From the NCBI RefSeq assembly GCF_001280005.1, contig NZ_LGDW01000270.1:1-64000 (forward strand): DNA of 64,000 nt, written 5' to 3'. The DNA comes from Streptomyces sp. NRRL WC-3618 (GTDB lineage Bacteria; Actinomycetota; Actinomycetes; Streptomycetales; Streptomycetaceae). The notes beneath the pieces were generated by a model that was not told where the DNA came from, searched no databases, and saw only the letters and a list, made by a program, of their open reading frames with translations. This document shows positions 8,656 through 16,515 of the stretch, piece after piece. Numbering within the stretch: position 1 is the stretch's first letter; the number at the start of each line of letters is the position of its first letter. A program made the position numbers and the translations under genes.

Positions 8656-9109
8656 GGCCCCCTTCCCCGCTGGCGACCGTCAACCGCCGCCCGGGCCCCA
8701 GCTCGTCGACCGCCGCACGGGCCGCCTCCAGAGCCGTGGGGTACGAGCGGTAGTGGTCGACCATGCTCAGATACGTCCCGTCCGCGCGCCGCATCAGATG
8801 CAGTGGCCGCCCGTCCACGGTGACGTGCCACTGCCCCTGCAGGGGGGCGCGCAGGGCCTGCGCCATGTGGTCGAGGTGATCCGCGCCACCGGCGTCGGCC
8901 TTCATACCGCGCAACCGGCGGCCCCGGTACGTCTCGTCGAAGGTCGGTGCCTCGTCGTCACCCCACTCATGCCGGGGCCACGCGGCGGCGACGACCGGGA
9001 CGACGGCCAGGGCGAGGGCCGACACGCACAGGGCGCGCAGCGCGTCCCGCCGCGTTCCGGAACAGGCACGGGGCCCTTTTGCGCCCTGCGGCTCTCTGCT
9101 GACGAACAA
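8636..9109 (-). CDS. melC1: Tyrosinase copper chaperone MelC1
   Basis: A 157-residue protein with a Tat-like signal (TRRDALRALC followed by a hydrophobic run ending near residue 42). The mature domain has the MelC1 pattern FDETYRGRRLRG, a His/Met-rich patch (DHLDHMAQAL) and the C-terminal VDHYRSYPTALEAARAAVDE. Family knowledge: MelC1 delivers copper to apotyrosinase and carries it through the Tat pathway. The most upstream in-frame start is a TTG at 9109 with a G-rich leader; a downstream start is possible but would cut into the signal. It is translationally coupled to melC2. Confidence 0.87.
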   Translation of the reverse strand: MFVSREPQGAKGPRACSGTRRDALRALCVSALALAVVPVVAAAWPRHEWGDDEAPTFDETYRGRRLRGMKADAGGADHLDHMAQALRAPLQGQWHVTVDGRPLHLMRRADGTYLSMVDHYRSYPTALEAARAAVDELGPGRRLTVASGEGGRGGVHA

Positions 9110-9227
9110 CTCTCTTTCCCCATTTCGTCATTCGGATCGTTCACCGGCGGCGCACGCCGGGACCGCGCCCGGGTGTCGACCCCGGGCCCAGAAGGTCGAG
9201 TTCGTCAGGTCCGGCGCTGGTCCGCGG

Positions 9228-9737
9228 CTACATCGACCCCAGGCCGAGGACGCCCGTGGGGGCGGTCTGCAGCAGCGGTGTGAGGACGGCGGCCTGTGGC
9301 TCCTTGAGCGTCGGCAGGCCGAACACCTCGGACTTCGGCGCGGTCAGCGGGGTGTCCACGGACAGGCCGGGGGTCAGGGTCCGCAGGTCGGCCGCGGGGA
9401 CGCTGACACCGGCCTCGTCGAAGCCCTTGCCGACCACCTGCGACAGCGGCGCCTCGGCCGACAGACCGGGCAGCGCGGCACCCATCGGCACCTGCGGCAG
9501 CGTGCTGGCCGGGAGCATCTGCCCCTCGGCGTACCGCGGCCCCTCAGGTACGCCCGGCGTCAGCACCGGCAGTTCGCCGCCGACCTTGGGCAGGCTCACG
9601 TTGAGGGACTTCTCGACGCCGTCCAGAGGGACGGGTACGGGGACCGTGCCGGCCGCCACGGCGGGGGCCGCGGCGCCCACCGCCGCCGCCACGCCGGTGA
9701 GGACAGCGGTGGCAAGGGTTCGAGTGGTCGACTTCAT
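9228..9737 (-). CDS. Secreted protein of unknown function, Pro/Leu-rich
   Basis: A 169-residue protein with a typical signal peptide (residues 1-29, ...AAAPAVAAG). The mature part is low in charge and Cys-free, with repeated short LP/VP/PG motifs. I recognise no domain. It sits in a minus-strand group of small secreted proteins flanked by chaplins, with a similar composition to the larger Pro-rich protein at 11028-11876. A cell-surface role in aerial hyphae is inference only. An AAGGA element lies 11 nt before the ATG. Confidence 0.75.
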   Translation of the reverse strand: MKSTTRTLATAVLTGVAAAVGAAAPAVAAGTVPVPVPLDGVEKSLNVSLPKVGGELPVLTPGVPEGPRYAEGQMLPASTLPQVPMGAALPGLSAEAPLSQVVGKGFDEAGVSVPAADLRTLTPGLSVDTPLTAPKSEVFGLPTLKEPQAAVLTPLLQTAPTGVLGLGSM

Positions 9738-9925
9738 GGCAAGTACGGTCCTTATCAGGAATCGGGGTGTTCATCCGTACCGCGTAACGATCCTGGGAAC
9801 CGCATCAGCAGGAGATTCCCCCGGGTGGTGCATTAGTCGTCCGATCAGCCCGGAAGGGCGACCCGGCCCGGGCAGCCGATCCGCCGGTCCGTGCCCCCCG
9901 GACTTCGCCCCCTGCCCGCCGACCG

Positions 9926-10420
9926 TCAGCGCAGGCTGCGGGCCGGGAGGATGACGTGGGCGGCGGCCGTCAGGGTCTCCTCGGCGCCCGCGAAGGCAGC
10001 CAGCGCCTCCGGCTCGATGGGCTTGCCGGGCTGGGCCTCGGGCCAGGGGCGGGCGGTGAACACGAGGTAGGCGAAGCCTCGTTCGGCGACCGCGGTGAGC
10101 CACTCGGCGGGCGGCACGCACTGGGCGTTGAGCTGCGGCATGGTGACGACGGCCGAACCGGACTCGACGAGCAGGCTGACCGGCAGGCTCGGCCTGGTCG
10201 AGCCGTCGATGATGTCACCGCCGATCGGCAGACCGGTGTTGGCGAGGAGCTGCTCGACGGCGACGGACGCGGCCTCCGGGCCGCCCTCGCCGTCGCCGAG
10301 GGAGTAGGCGAGGAGGTAGGGCATGTCGCCGTCGGGGGCCTCACCGCTCCAGGCCATCACGACGAGCGTGCCCAGGTCGGCGATGCGGAAAGGGCGCGTT
10401 TCGCTTGAGGTTGAGGTCAC
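9926..10420 (-). CDS. Conserved cytoplasmic protein, DUF5949-like
   Basis: A 164-residue soluble protein without signal or membrane segment, starting at GTG 10420 with AAGG seven bases upstream. The sequence begins with a beta-rich half (LGTLVVMAWSGEAP, YLLAYSLGDGEGG) and ends with FTARPWPEAQPGKPI. This resembles a Streptomyces family I know as DUF5949; the family name is from memory. Function unknown. It lies between secreted-protein genes but shares no visible operon signal with them. Confidence 0.65.
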   Translation of the reverse strand: MTSTSSETRPFRIADLGTLVVMAWSGEAPDGDMPYLLAYSLGDGEGGPEAASVAVEQLLANTGLPIGGDIIDGSTRPSLPVSLLVESGSAVVTMPQLNAQCVPPAEWLTAVAERGFAYLVFTARPWPEAQPGKPIEPEALAAFAGAEETLTAAAHVILPARSLR

Positions 10421-10527
10421 CGCGAAACCTTATCGACGGTATTTGACGCGTCCGGCCGGGTTATCACTCGACCGGGGGATTTCCAGACGGTATCCACACG
10501 AAAGAGGGACGGGGTTCGAACAACGTG

Positions 10528-10560
10528 AAGGACCGATTCCGCGCGGCGAAATCGGTCCTT
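10528..10560 (-). terminator. Intrinsic terminator after small secreted protein gene
   Basis: An 11-bp perfect stem (aaggaccgatt/aatcggtcctt) with an 11-nt loop, 12 nt beyond the stop of the gene at 10573 on the minus strand. Confidence 0.7.
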
Positions 10561-10572
10561 TCACCACTCGCG

Positions 10573-10863
10573 TCAGCCCTGGAGGGGAAGGCCGCCGAGC
10601 AGCCCGCCGTTGGAGTTGAGGGCGGTCGTCGCGCCCTTCACCGTGCTGAGCACCGAGCCCTTGTTCTCGGTGTCGAGCGCGTTCGACTGGTGCTGAAGCG
10701 GCTGCAGCTGCTCTACGTCGATGGGGCCCTTGGTGAGCGTGTTGACGGCGCCGTTGAGGCTGGTGGGCGTGAGGTCGGCGGTGTCTTGGGCGAACGCGGG
10801 CGCGGCGGCTCCGGCGAGGACCAGGGACCCGGCAACGACAGCGGCAGCCTTCAGGGACTTCAT
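10573..10863 (-). CDS. Small secreted protein of unknown function
   Basis: A 96-residue protein with a clear signal peptide (MKSLKAAAVVAGSLVLAGAA, cleavage after AFA). The mature ~70 residues are hydrophilic with many Thr/Asn/Gln and no Cys: DTADLTPTSLNGAVNTLTKG, and a C-terminal GGLLGGLPLQG. No known domain was recognised. The AAAGGAAC leader before the ATG is strong and nearly identical to the leader of the gene at 11876, suggesting high expression. It is flanked by terminators on both sides, so it is monocistronic. Confidence 0.78.
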   Translation of the reverse strand: MKSLKAAAVVAGSLVLAGAAAPAFAQDTADLTPTSLNGAVNTLTKGPIDVEQLQPLQHQSNALDTENKGSVLSTVKGATTALNSNGGLLGGLPLQG

Positions 10864-10981
10864 CGTGTTCCTTTCTTCGGCAACTCATGTCACCAGAGGG
10901 AATTCTGTCGCCGTGTCTAACGAGCCCCGGTCGCGGCGGAAACCCCGTACGCAGAAATTTCTGCGGGGCCAAAAGAAAAGC

Positions 10982-11019
10982 CGTGGTACCGGCCGGTGGA
11001 ATTACCGGCCGGCACCACG
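10982..11019 (-). terminator. Intrinsic terminator
   Basis: A 16-bp stem with one mismatch (cgtggtaccggccggt against its partner), loop ggaatt, 8 nt beyond the minus-strand stop at 11028. Confidence 0.75.
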
Positions 11020-11027
11020 ACAGCGCC

Positions 11028-11876
11028 CTATCGGGTCGGCATCGGCAGCGTCGACGCCGGGACCGGCAGCTTCTGCGCCGTCGGCAGCTTGGGCAGCGTC
11101 GGCAGGCCCGCCAGTTCCGGCGCCGGCAGCCCGCCGCCGATCAGGGTGGCGGCGACGACGCCGACGAGGCTCGTCAGTACGTCATTGACGGCCGGGACGA
11201 CGTTCGCGGCATCGCCGGACGTGGCCGCCTTGAGCAGGGCGTCGACCGACTTCTGCAGCGCGGCGAGCGCGTCGGCCTTGAGGTCGCGCGGGCCCTTGAC
11301 CGCCTTGACCGCCTTGGCGTCCTTGGCGGGCGCCGGGAGCGTGGAGGCGGAGGCGGCAGGCACCGCGGGCTTCGCCGGGAGCGCGGGGGCCGTCGGAAGG
11401 GCGGGGGTGGTCGGCAGAGCCGGGGTCGTGGGGAGCGCCGGATCTGCTGGGGTCGTCGGGGTGGTCGGCAGGACCGGGGTCGTGGGGAGCGCCGGATCTG
11501 CCGGGGTCGTCGGGGTGGCCGGCAGGGATACCGGCGGAGTGGCCGGTGCCGGGGCCGCCGGCGAGGCGGCGGTGATGGCCTCCTTCACCGTGTCGCCCAG
11601 CTTCGTCGCCTCGTCCATCGACAGCTGGCCGTTGTCCGCCTTGAGCACGGCGTTCAGCAGATCGGTGACGGGGGTCATCACGCCGCCCAGGTCGCCCAGC
11701 GACTTGACCTGCGCGAGGACCGTGTCGGCGTTGGGGACGGGCGCCTGGGAAGCCGCGTGGCCGCGCTCACGGGCCGCGTCGCCGTCGGCCGCCAGGGCGG
11801 TCGGTGCGCCTATCCCGAGCAGGAAGGTGGCGCAGAGTGCGGTGGACGCGATACGTCGTGCGGGCAGAGCACGCAT
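11028..11876 (-). CDS. Secreted Pro/Ala/Thr-repeat protein of unknown function
   Basis: A 282-residue protein with a signal peptide (residues 1-29, ...TALAAD). There are two helical segments, about 45-105 and 195-250. They flank a repeat domain (about residues 110-165) of PTTP/ALPTTP units; an 18-residue unit (54 bp) is present twice in near-identical DNA at 11422-11529. No sortase motif and no C-terminal membrane anchor are visible. The repeat domain looks like an extended spacer, so a wall-spanning or surface role is plausible (inference). AAAGGAAC precedes the ATG. It is flanked by the chaplin gene upstream and a terminator downstream. Confidence 0.75.
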   Translation of the reverse strand: MRALPARRIASTALCATFLLGIGAPTALAADGDAARERGHAASQAPVPNADTVLAQVKSLGDLGGVMTPVTDLLNAVLKADNGQLSMDEATKLGDTVKEAITAASPAAPAPATPPVSLPATPTTPADPALPTTPVLPTTPTTPADPALPTTPALPTTPALPTAPALPAKPAVPAASASTLPAPAKDAKAVKAVKGPRDLKADALAALQKSVDALLKAATSGDAANVVPAVNDVLTSLVGVVAATLIGGGLPAPELAGLPTLPKLPTAQKLPVPASTLPMPTR

Positions 11877-12097
11877 GGAAGTTCCTTTCGGTGGTGCGGT
11901 GGGTGTGCCGGACGGTGTTGTCCGGTCGTGGATCCACCGTCGGTTCCGCCATTGCGTTCTGCAACCGGTCGTACGCGCAAAGTGACGACTCGTCGGTCAG
12001 GTCCGGTACATCGTCGCTGGTGAGGCCCTGCATCAAGGCCGCCCGGCGAGTTGGCCGCCCGGCCCTCCATCCGGGGCAAACGCCGGGAACGCGAACC

Positions 12098-12125
12098 GGC
12101 CGCCCTCCCCGAGGGGAGAGCGGCC
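12098..12125 (-). terminator. Hairpin after chaplin gene
   Basis: Inverted repeat ggccgccctcccc / ggggagagcggcc with one mismatch and a very short loop, 27 nt beyond the chaplin stop. Confidence 0.6.
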
Positions 12126-12151
12126 GACAGAAGGGTCCGCGACGACTTACG

Positions 12152-12391
12152 TCAGTCGTTGACGCAGGTGTTGCCGAACGCCGGGTTCAGCAGACCGATG
12201 ACGTTGACGGTGTTACCGCAGAGGTTGACCGGAATGTGAACCGGAACCTGCAGAACGTTGCCCGACAGGACACCCGGGGAGTGGGCAGCGACGGCGTGCG
12301 CGTCGCTGTCGGCGGCGGCGACACCGGCGGTACCCGCCACGGCGGCGACGGCAACGGAGGAAAGGGCGAGGCCCTTCGCGATACGCGACAT
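12152..12391 (-). CDS. Short chaplin
   Basis: A 79-residue protein: signal peptide of about 28 residues (MSRIAKGLALSSVAVAAVAG...), then a single chaplin domain with HSPGVLSGNVLQVPVHIPVN and the conserved Cys pair (LCGNT, NTCVND) ending right at the C-terminus. The start ATG 12391 was chosen over upstream in-frame codons because AAGGAG lies nine bases upstream and the signal peptide begins there. Its N-terminus (MSRIAK) matches that of the chaplin at 7368, suggesting a common origin. The gene diverges from the exopolysaccharide operon. Confidence 0.94.
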   Translation of the reverse strand: MSRIAKGLALSSVAVAAVAGTAGVAAADSDAHAVAAHSPGVLSGNVLQVPVHIPVNLCGNTVNVIGLLNPAFGNTCVND

Positions 12392-12725
12392 GGAGAAGTG
12401 CTCCTTGGAAGTTGTCACAAACACCCAGGCGGGGATGCCCGGCGCTGTGTCAACGCGTGGCGCGCGCCGGAGTTGTGCCGCCAATGGGGTGATATCTCGG
12501 ATCGCCCCGCTGCACGATTCCGACACAGTCGGCATGAATCACCAAGAAATACGCATAGCGGCTAGAGTGACTCACCGCTTGCCAAGCACCCCATATCCTC
12601 CCAAAAGGTCGACCGCCACCCGGAATCCGTCGCCCGAACAGACCGAGAGCGCATGCGGCACCCAACGATTTCCAGATTGTCCGTCCGTCGGTCCACGACC
12701 ATTTCCCGAAAGGGCAACGCCGGTC
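12392..12725. other. Divergent intergenic region, chaplin / exopolysaccharide operon
   Basis: 334 bases with no credible gene. It is locally lower in G+C around 12530-12620 and probably holds both divergent promoters. No clear operator repeat was found. Long open frames here on both strands have no Streptomyces-like codon bias. Confidence 0.45.
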
Positions 12726-13835
12726 ATGCGTATTTCCCCGGGTCCTCCGCTGCGCCGTGCGATGGTGGGCGCCTTTGCCCTCGCCGTGATCCTGACTCCG
12801 GGAGGGACGGCGACGGCCGGGCCGCCCGCAGGCGGGGAGTCGGAGCACCTTGCTTTCGCCCAGCGGTACCGCGCGCTCCAGCACGGCGGGATCGTCCGCG
12901 CGGCCAACGCGTCCATCAGCTGCCGCGCCACCGTCGAAACCTGCGCGGGCGTGCGCGAGGGCGAACACCTCACGACGGCGACGGGCGGCACGAAGGCCGC
13001 GGTCAACGGTGACGTCGACATGTTCTACGTCGATGTCGACAGCGATCCGAACACCTACAACTCCAGCCGGGCGGAGGTCCGGGTGCCACCGGGCGGCCGG
13101 GTCTCGTACGCGCGGCTGTACTGGGGCGGCAACCTCAAGGTCGGTGAGCAGAAGCCGCCGAAGGACAGCGGGCGGGTGTTGATCGCCGAGCCCGGCGGCC
13201 AGTACAAGGAACTGCTCGCGGACTCGGTCGTCGGGCACCGGGTGGCGCACGGCGCCGACGCGTTCCAGGCGTCCGCCGATGTCACGAACCTGGTCCGGGA
13301 GAGCGGTTCGGGGCTGTACACGGTCGCGCAGGTCAATGTGGCGATGGGGAGGTCGGCGGCCGGGGCGTGGGGCGGGTGGACGCTGGTCGTGGCGTACGAG
13401 AACGCGGCGGAGCCGCTGCGGCACCTCGTCGTGTGGGACGGGTTCGAGGCGCTGCGGGACCAGAAGGGTGACGGTCCGTTGGTCCGGTCGGGCGAACTGG
13501 CATTCCCGGCGGGCGCGAACGGGCGCGCGGGGCTGGTCGCCTACAACGGGGACCGCGGCAGCACCGGCGACTCCTTCACGGTGTCCGTCGCGGGGCGCAC
13601 GACCGCGCTCGGTGACGCGGCCAACCCCTACGACGACCTGCTGAATTCCACCATCGGCGGGGCGGTCTCGGAGCGTGTTCCGGCGTATGCGAACACCCTC
13701 GGCTACGACTCCGACATGTTCGAACTGGGTACGGCGCTGCGGCGCGGTGGTGACCAGCTGGCCTTCCGGCTCGTTTCCCAGCGGGACGCGGCGTGGGCCG
13801 GCGCACTTTTCGTGGCCGTCGACGCCCCGCAGTAG
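12726..13835 (+). CDS. Secreted beta-rich protein of unknown function, first gene of EPS operon
   Basis: A 369-residue protein with an N-terminal signal (residues 1-37, hydrophobic core MVGAFALAVILTPGG). The mature region contains the pattern RVSYARLYWGGN, TNLVRESGSGLYTVAQVNVA, GGWTLVVAYEN and HLVVWDGF, seen in many secreted actinobacterial proteins of beta-sandwich appearance; I cannot name the family with certainty. Its position 45 nt before a glycosyltransferase and at the head of a Wzx/Wzy operon suggests a role at the cell surface, for example binding or presenting polysaccharide (inference). The start was chosen at the ATG just before the signal peptide; the ribosome site is weak (AAAGGG, 11 nt upstream). 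Confidence 0.75.
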   Translation: MRISPGPPLRRAMVGAFALAVILTPGGTATAGPPAGGESEHLAFAQRYRALQHGGIVRAANASISCRATVETCAGVREGEHLTTATGGTKAAVNGDVDMFYVDVDSDPNTYNSSRAEVRVPPGGRVSYARLYWGGNLKVGEQKPPKDSGRVLIAEPGGQYKELLADSVVGHRVAHGADAFQASADVTNLVRESGSGLYTVAQVNVAMGRSAAGAWGGWTLVVAYENAAEPLRHLVVWDGFEALRDQKGDGPLVRSGELAFPAGANGRAGLVAYNGDRGSTGDSFTVSVAGRTTALGDAANPYDDLLNSTIGGAVSERVPAYANTLGYDSDMFELGTALRRGGDQLAFRLVSQRDAAWAGALFVAVDAPQ

Positions 13836-13880
13836 CCAAGGCGCGTCCAACGCCGCCACCCGTGAGCGAGGAAACCGCGC

Positions 13881-15065
13881 ATGCAACTGATCGCACCCGA
13901 CCCCAGGCCACGGGTCCTGCACATCACCCAGCCGGTGGACGGCGGGGTGGCCCGGGTCGTGACGGATCTGGCACGTGCCCAGCTCGCCGCCGGTCTGCAC
14001 GTCACGGTCGCCTGCCCGGACGGCGGTGACCTCCCCGCGCGACTGAGGGCGCTCGGCGCCGACGTACGCGCCTGGCACGCGACCCGCGCGCCGGGGCCCT
14101 CGATCGGCGGGGAGGTGCGGCGGCTTCGGCGGGTGGTCGGGGCGGTGCGGCCGGATGTCGTGCACGCGCACAGCGCGAAAGCTGGGCTCGCCGCCCGGCT
14201 GGCGGTACGGGGGCGGGTGGCGACGGTGTTCCAGCCACACGCCTGGTCGTTCGAGGCGGTCGGCGGGCCCACCGCGGCACTGGCGCTCACGTGGGAGCGG
14301 TGGGGCACGCGCTGGTCCTCCCGGGTGGTGTGCGTGAGCGACGCCGAACGGGCGACGGGGGTGCGCGCCGGGATCGCCGGGCAGTGGCGGGTCATCCCGA
14401 ACGGCATCGACACCGAACGCTTCCGCCCGGCGGCCACGGACACCGCCGTACGGGCCCTGAACCCGCTGCTCGCGGACGTCGATCCGGCCGCTTTGCTCGT
14501 CGTGTGCGTGGGGCGGCTGTGCCGGCAGAAGGGGCAGGACGTGCTGCTCCGGGCGTGGGGCGAGGTCGCGGAGCGGGTGCCGGGGGCGCGGCTCGTGCTC
14601 GTCGGCGACGGGCCGGACGCCCGGCGGCTGCGGGCCCTCGCCCCCGACTCCGTGCTGTTCGCGGGGGCCGTCGCCGATGCCGTGCCCTGGTACCGGGCCG
14701 CCGATCTGGTCGTCCTGCCCTCGCGGTGGGAGGGCATGGCGCTGGCTCCGCTGGAGGCGATGGCCTGCGGACGCCCGGTGGTCGTCACCGACGTGGACGG
14801 CGGGCGCGAGTCGCTGCCCGCCGCTCTCGCCCCGCGCTGTCTGGTGCCGGCCGAGGACCCCGCCGCGCTGGCCCGGACCGTCTCCGAACTGCTGCTCGAC
14901 CCGCCGCTGCGTGAGTCGCTGGGGCAGCTGGGGCGCCGGCACGTCCTGTCCGCGCACGACGTACGGCACACCGCCAAGGCCGTCGCGGACGTGTACCGCG
15001 AGCTGATCACCGCGCACGCCGTGCCGCCCGTGCGCGCCGAGTACAGGGAGTCCATCCACTCGTGA
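13881..15065 (+). CDS. Glycosyltransferase family 4
   Basis: A 394-residue GT-B enzyme. The N-terminal Rossmann domain starts VLHITQPVDGGVARVV, followed by PDVVHAHSAKAGLAARL and the linker VIPNGIDTERFRP. The C-terminal domain has CVGRLCRQKGQDVLLRAW and a nucleotide-sugar binding EGMALAPLE (E-x7-E). GT4 enzymes are retaining transferases that add a sugar to a growing lipid-linked unit on the cytoplasmic face. The sugar cannot be inferred. The TGA overlaps the GTG of the next gene. Confidence 0.9.
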   Translation: MQLIAPDPRPRVLHITQPVDGGVARVVTDLARAQLAAGLHVTVACPDGGDLPARLRALGADVRAWHATRAPGPSIGGEVRRLRRVVGAVRPDVVHAHSAKAGLAARLAVRGRVATVFQPHAWSFEAVGGPTAALALTWERWGTRWSSRVVCVSDAERATGVRAGIAGQWRVIPNGIDTERFRPAATDTAVRALNPLLADVDPAALLVVCVGRLCRQKGQDVLLRAWGEVAERVPGARLVLVGDGPDARRLRALAPDSVLFAGAVADAVPWYRAADLVVLPSRWEGMALAPLEAMACGRPVVVTDVDGGRESLPAALAPRCLVPAEDPAALARTVSELLLDPPLRESLGQLGRRHVLSAHDVRHTAKAVADVYRELITAHAVPPVRAEYRESIHS

Positions 15066-16510
15066 CTGCGGAAAGTACCGTCCCCTCCCCCGGCGGAGGG
15101 CCGCGGGAGCACGGATTCTCGACCGTATCCGCCGTATCGGTCATCCCGCCCCGCGGGTCCGCCGGCGACTTCAGATTCCCGGCCGGCCGGCGCCCCGCGC
15201 TGCGTCCGGCCTCTCCGCTGCCGCTGCTCGCCGCGGACGGCATCGCCGCCCTGCTCGGTGTCCTGGCGCTCACCGGCCCCCAGCGGCACCCCGTTCTCGT
15301 CGGCGTGCTGCTGATCGGTGTGGTCGCGCTGAACGCGCGGGCCTCGCTGTACCGGCCCGAGTCCATGCCGGCGTTCCTCGACGAACTTCCCGCCGTCTGT
15401 GGCCGGATCACGCTGGGCTGGCTGTCGCTCGCCGCCCTGGTCGGGGCGATCGAGCCCGTCGACGCGCTGTCCGCGCACACCCTTGTCCTGGGCTGCGCGG
15501 TACAGGCGACGGCGAGTGCGGCGGGCCGCGCGACCGTCCACTGGTGGCGGCGCCGGGCACTGCTGCGCCGCCCGCACACCGCCCTCGTCATCGGCCCGGC
15601 CGGCACCGCACGGCGCGTCGCCACCGCGTTCCTGCGCCACCCGGCGTGCGGGCTCCGGCCGGTGGGCCTGGTCACCGACCACCCCGACGGCATGGTGGGC
15701 CTGCCCGTGCTGACCACCGGCGAGGAGGTCCAGCGGGCGCTGATCCAGAACGGCGTCCGCGCCGTGCTCGCCGTCCACCCCTCCGTACGGACCGAACAGG
15801 GGCCGCTGCTGCGGGCGTTGGCCGAGTCGGGCTGCACGGTGTGGGAGGTCGACGCCGAGTCGCCCTCGTACGAGAACGCCGAGCGGCTCGCCGGGTTCTC
15901 CTGCCGGCGGCTCGCGATGGGACCGGACCGGCCGGGCAGCCTCGGCAAGCGGCTGCTCGACGTGACCGTCTCCGGGACCCTGCTCCTGCTGATCTCGCCG
16001 CTGCTGCTGCTGTGCGCGGTGGTGCTGCGGCTGACCGACGGGCCGGGGGTCGTCTTCAAGCAGGAGCGCATCGGCAAGGACGGGCGGCCCTTCACCCTCC
16101 TCAAGTTCCGCACCCACCGCCCGGTCGACGAGATGGAGTCGGCGACCCGCTGGAGCGTCGCCGACGAGCGGCGCATGAACTGGTTCTGCCGTCTCCTGCG
16201 CCGCACCTCGACGGACGAGCTCCTCCAGCTGTGGAACGTCTTCTGGGGCGACATGAGCCTGGTCGGTCCGAGGCCCGAACGCCCTTACTTCGTCGCCAAG
16301 TTCAGCCAGACCTACCCGGGCTACGCGGCCCGCCACCGGATGCAGACCGGTATCACCGGGCTCGCCCAGATCCACGGGCTGCGCGGTGACACCTCGATCG
16401 AGGACCGCTGCCGGTTCGACAACGCGTACATCGACAACTGGTCGCTGTGGCAGGACATCTGCATCCTGCTGCGCACCGCCGCCACGCTCGTCCGCCCGAC
16501 AGGAAGTTGA
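15062..16510 (+). CDS. Undecaprenyl-phosphate sugar-phosphate transferase (WcaJ/WbaP type)
   Basis: A 482-residue polyisoprenyl-phosphate hexose-1-phosphate transferase. Hydrophobic segments in the first 160 residues and a central Rossmann-like region (HTALVIGPAGTARRVATAF) precede the catalytic C-terminal third. That third contains KRLLDVTVSGTLLL, the re-entrant membrane helix, FKQERIGKDGRPFTLLKFRT, DELLQLWNVFWGDMSLVGPR and GITGLAQI. This enzyme initiates assembly of a repeat unit on undecaprenyl phosphate, so it defines the operon as a lipid-linked exopolysaccharide pathway. GTG start overlapping the preceding TGA (GTGA). Confidence 0.93.
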   Translation: MTAESTVPSPGGGPREHGFSTVSAVSVIPPRGSAGDFRFPAGRRPALRPASPLPLLAADGIAALLGVLALTGPQRHPVLVGVLLIGVVALNARASLYRPESMPAFLDELPAVCGRITLGWLSLAALVGAIEPVDALSAHTLVLGCAVQATASAAGRATVHWWRRRALLRRPHTALVIGPAGTARRVATAFLRHPACGLRPVGLVTDHPDGMVGLPVLTTGEEVQRALIQNGVRAVLAVHPSVRTEQGPLLRALAESGCTVWEVDAESPSYENAERLAGFSCRRLAMGPDRPGSLGKRLLDVTVSGTLLLLISPLLLLCAVVLRLTDGPGVVFKQERIGKDGRPFTLLKFRTHRPVDEMESATRWSVADERRMNWFCRLLRRTSTDELLQLWNVFWGDMSLVGPRPERPYFVAKFSQTYPGYAARHRMQTGITGLAQIHGLRGDTSIEDRCRFDNAYIDNWSLWQDICILLRTAATLVRPTGS

Positions 16511-16515
16511 GCGCA

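Noticed and set aside
11422-11529. Tandem repeat that could be mistaken for a CRISPR or satellite
   Set aside because: It is a 54-bp in-frame coding repeat of PTTP units inside a secreted protein gene; no spacers.
12450-16375. Very long open frames (about 870-890 codons) on the minus strand opposite the first EPS genes
   Set aside because: They are antisense shadows created by high G+C at third positions. Composition is Arg/Pro/Gly/His-rich with no domain, and the plus-strand glycosyltransferase genes explain the DNA.
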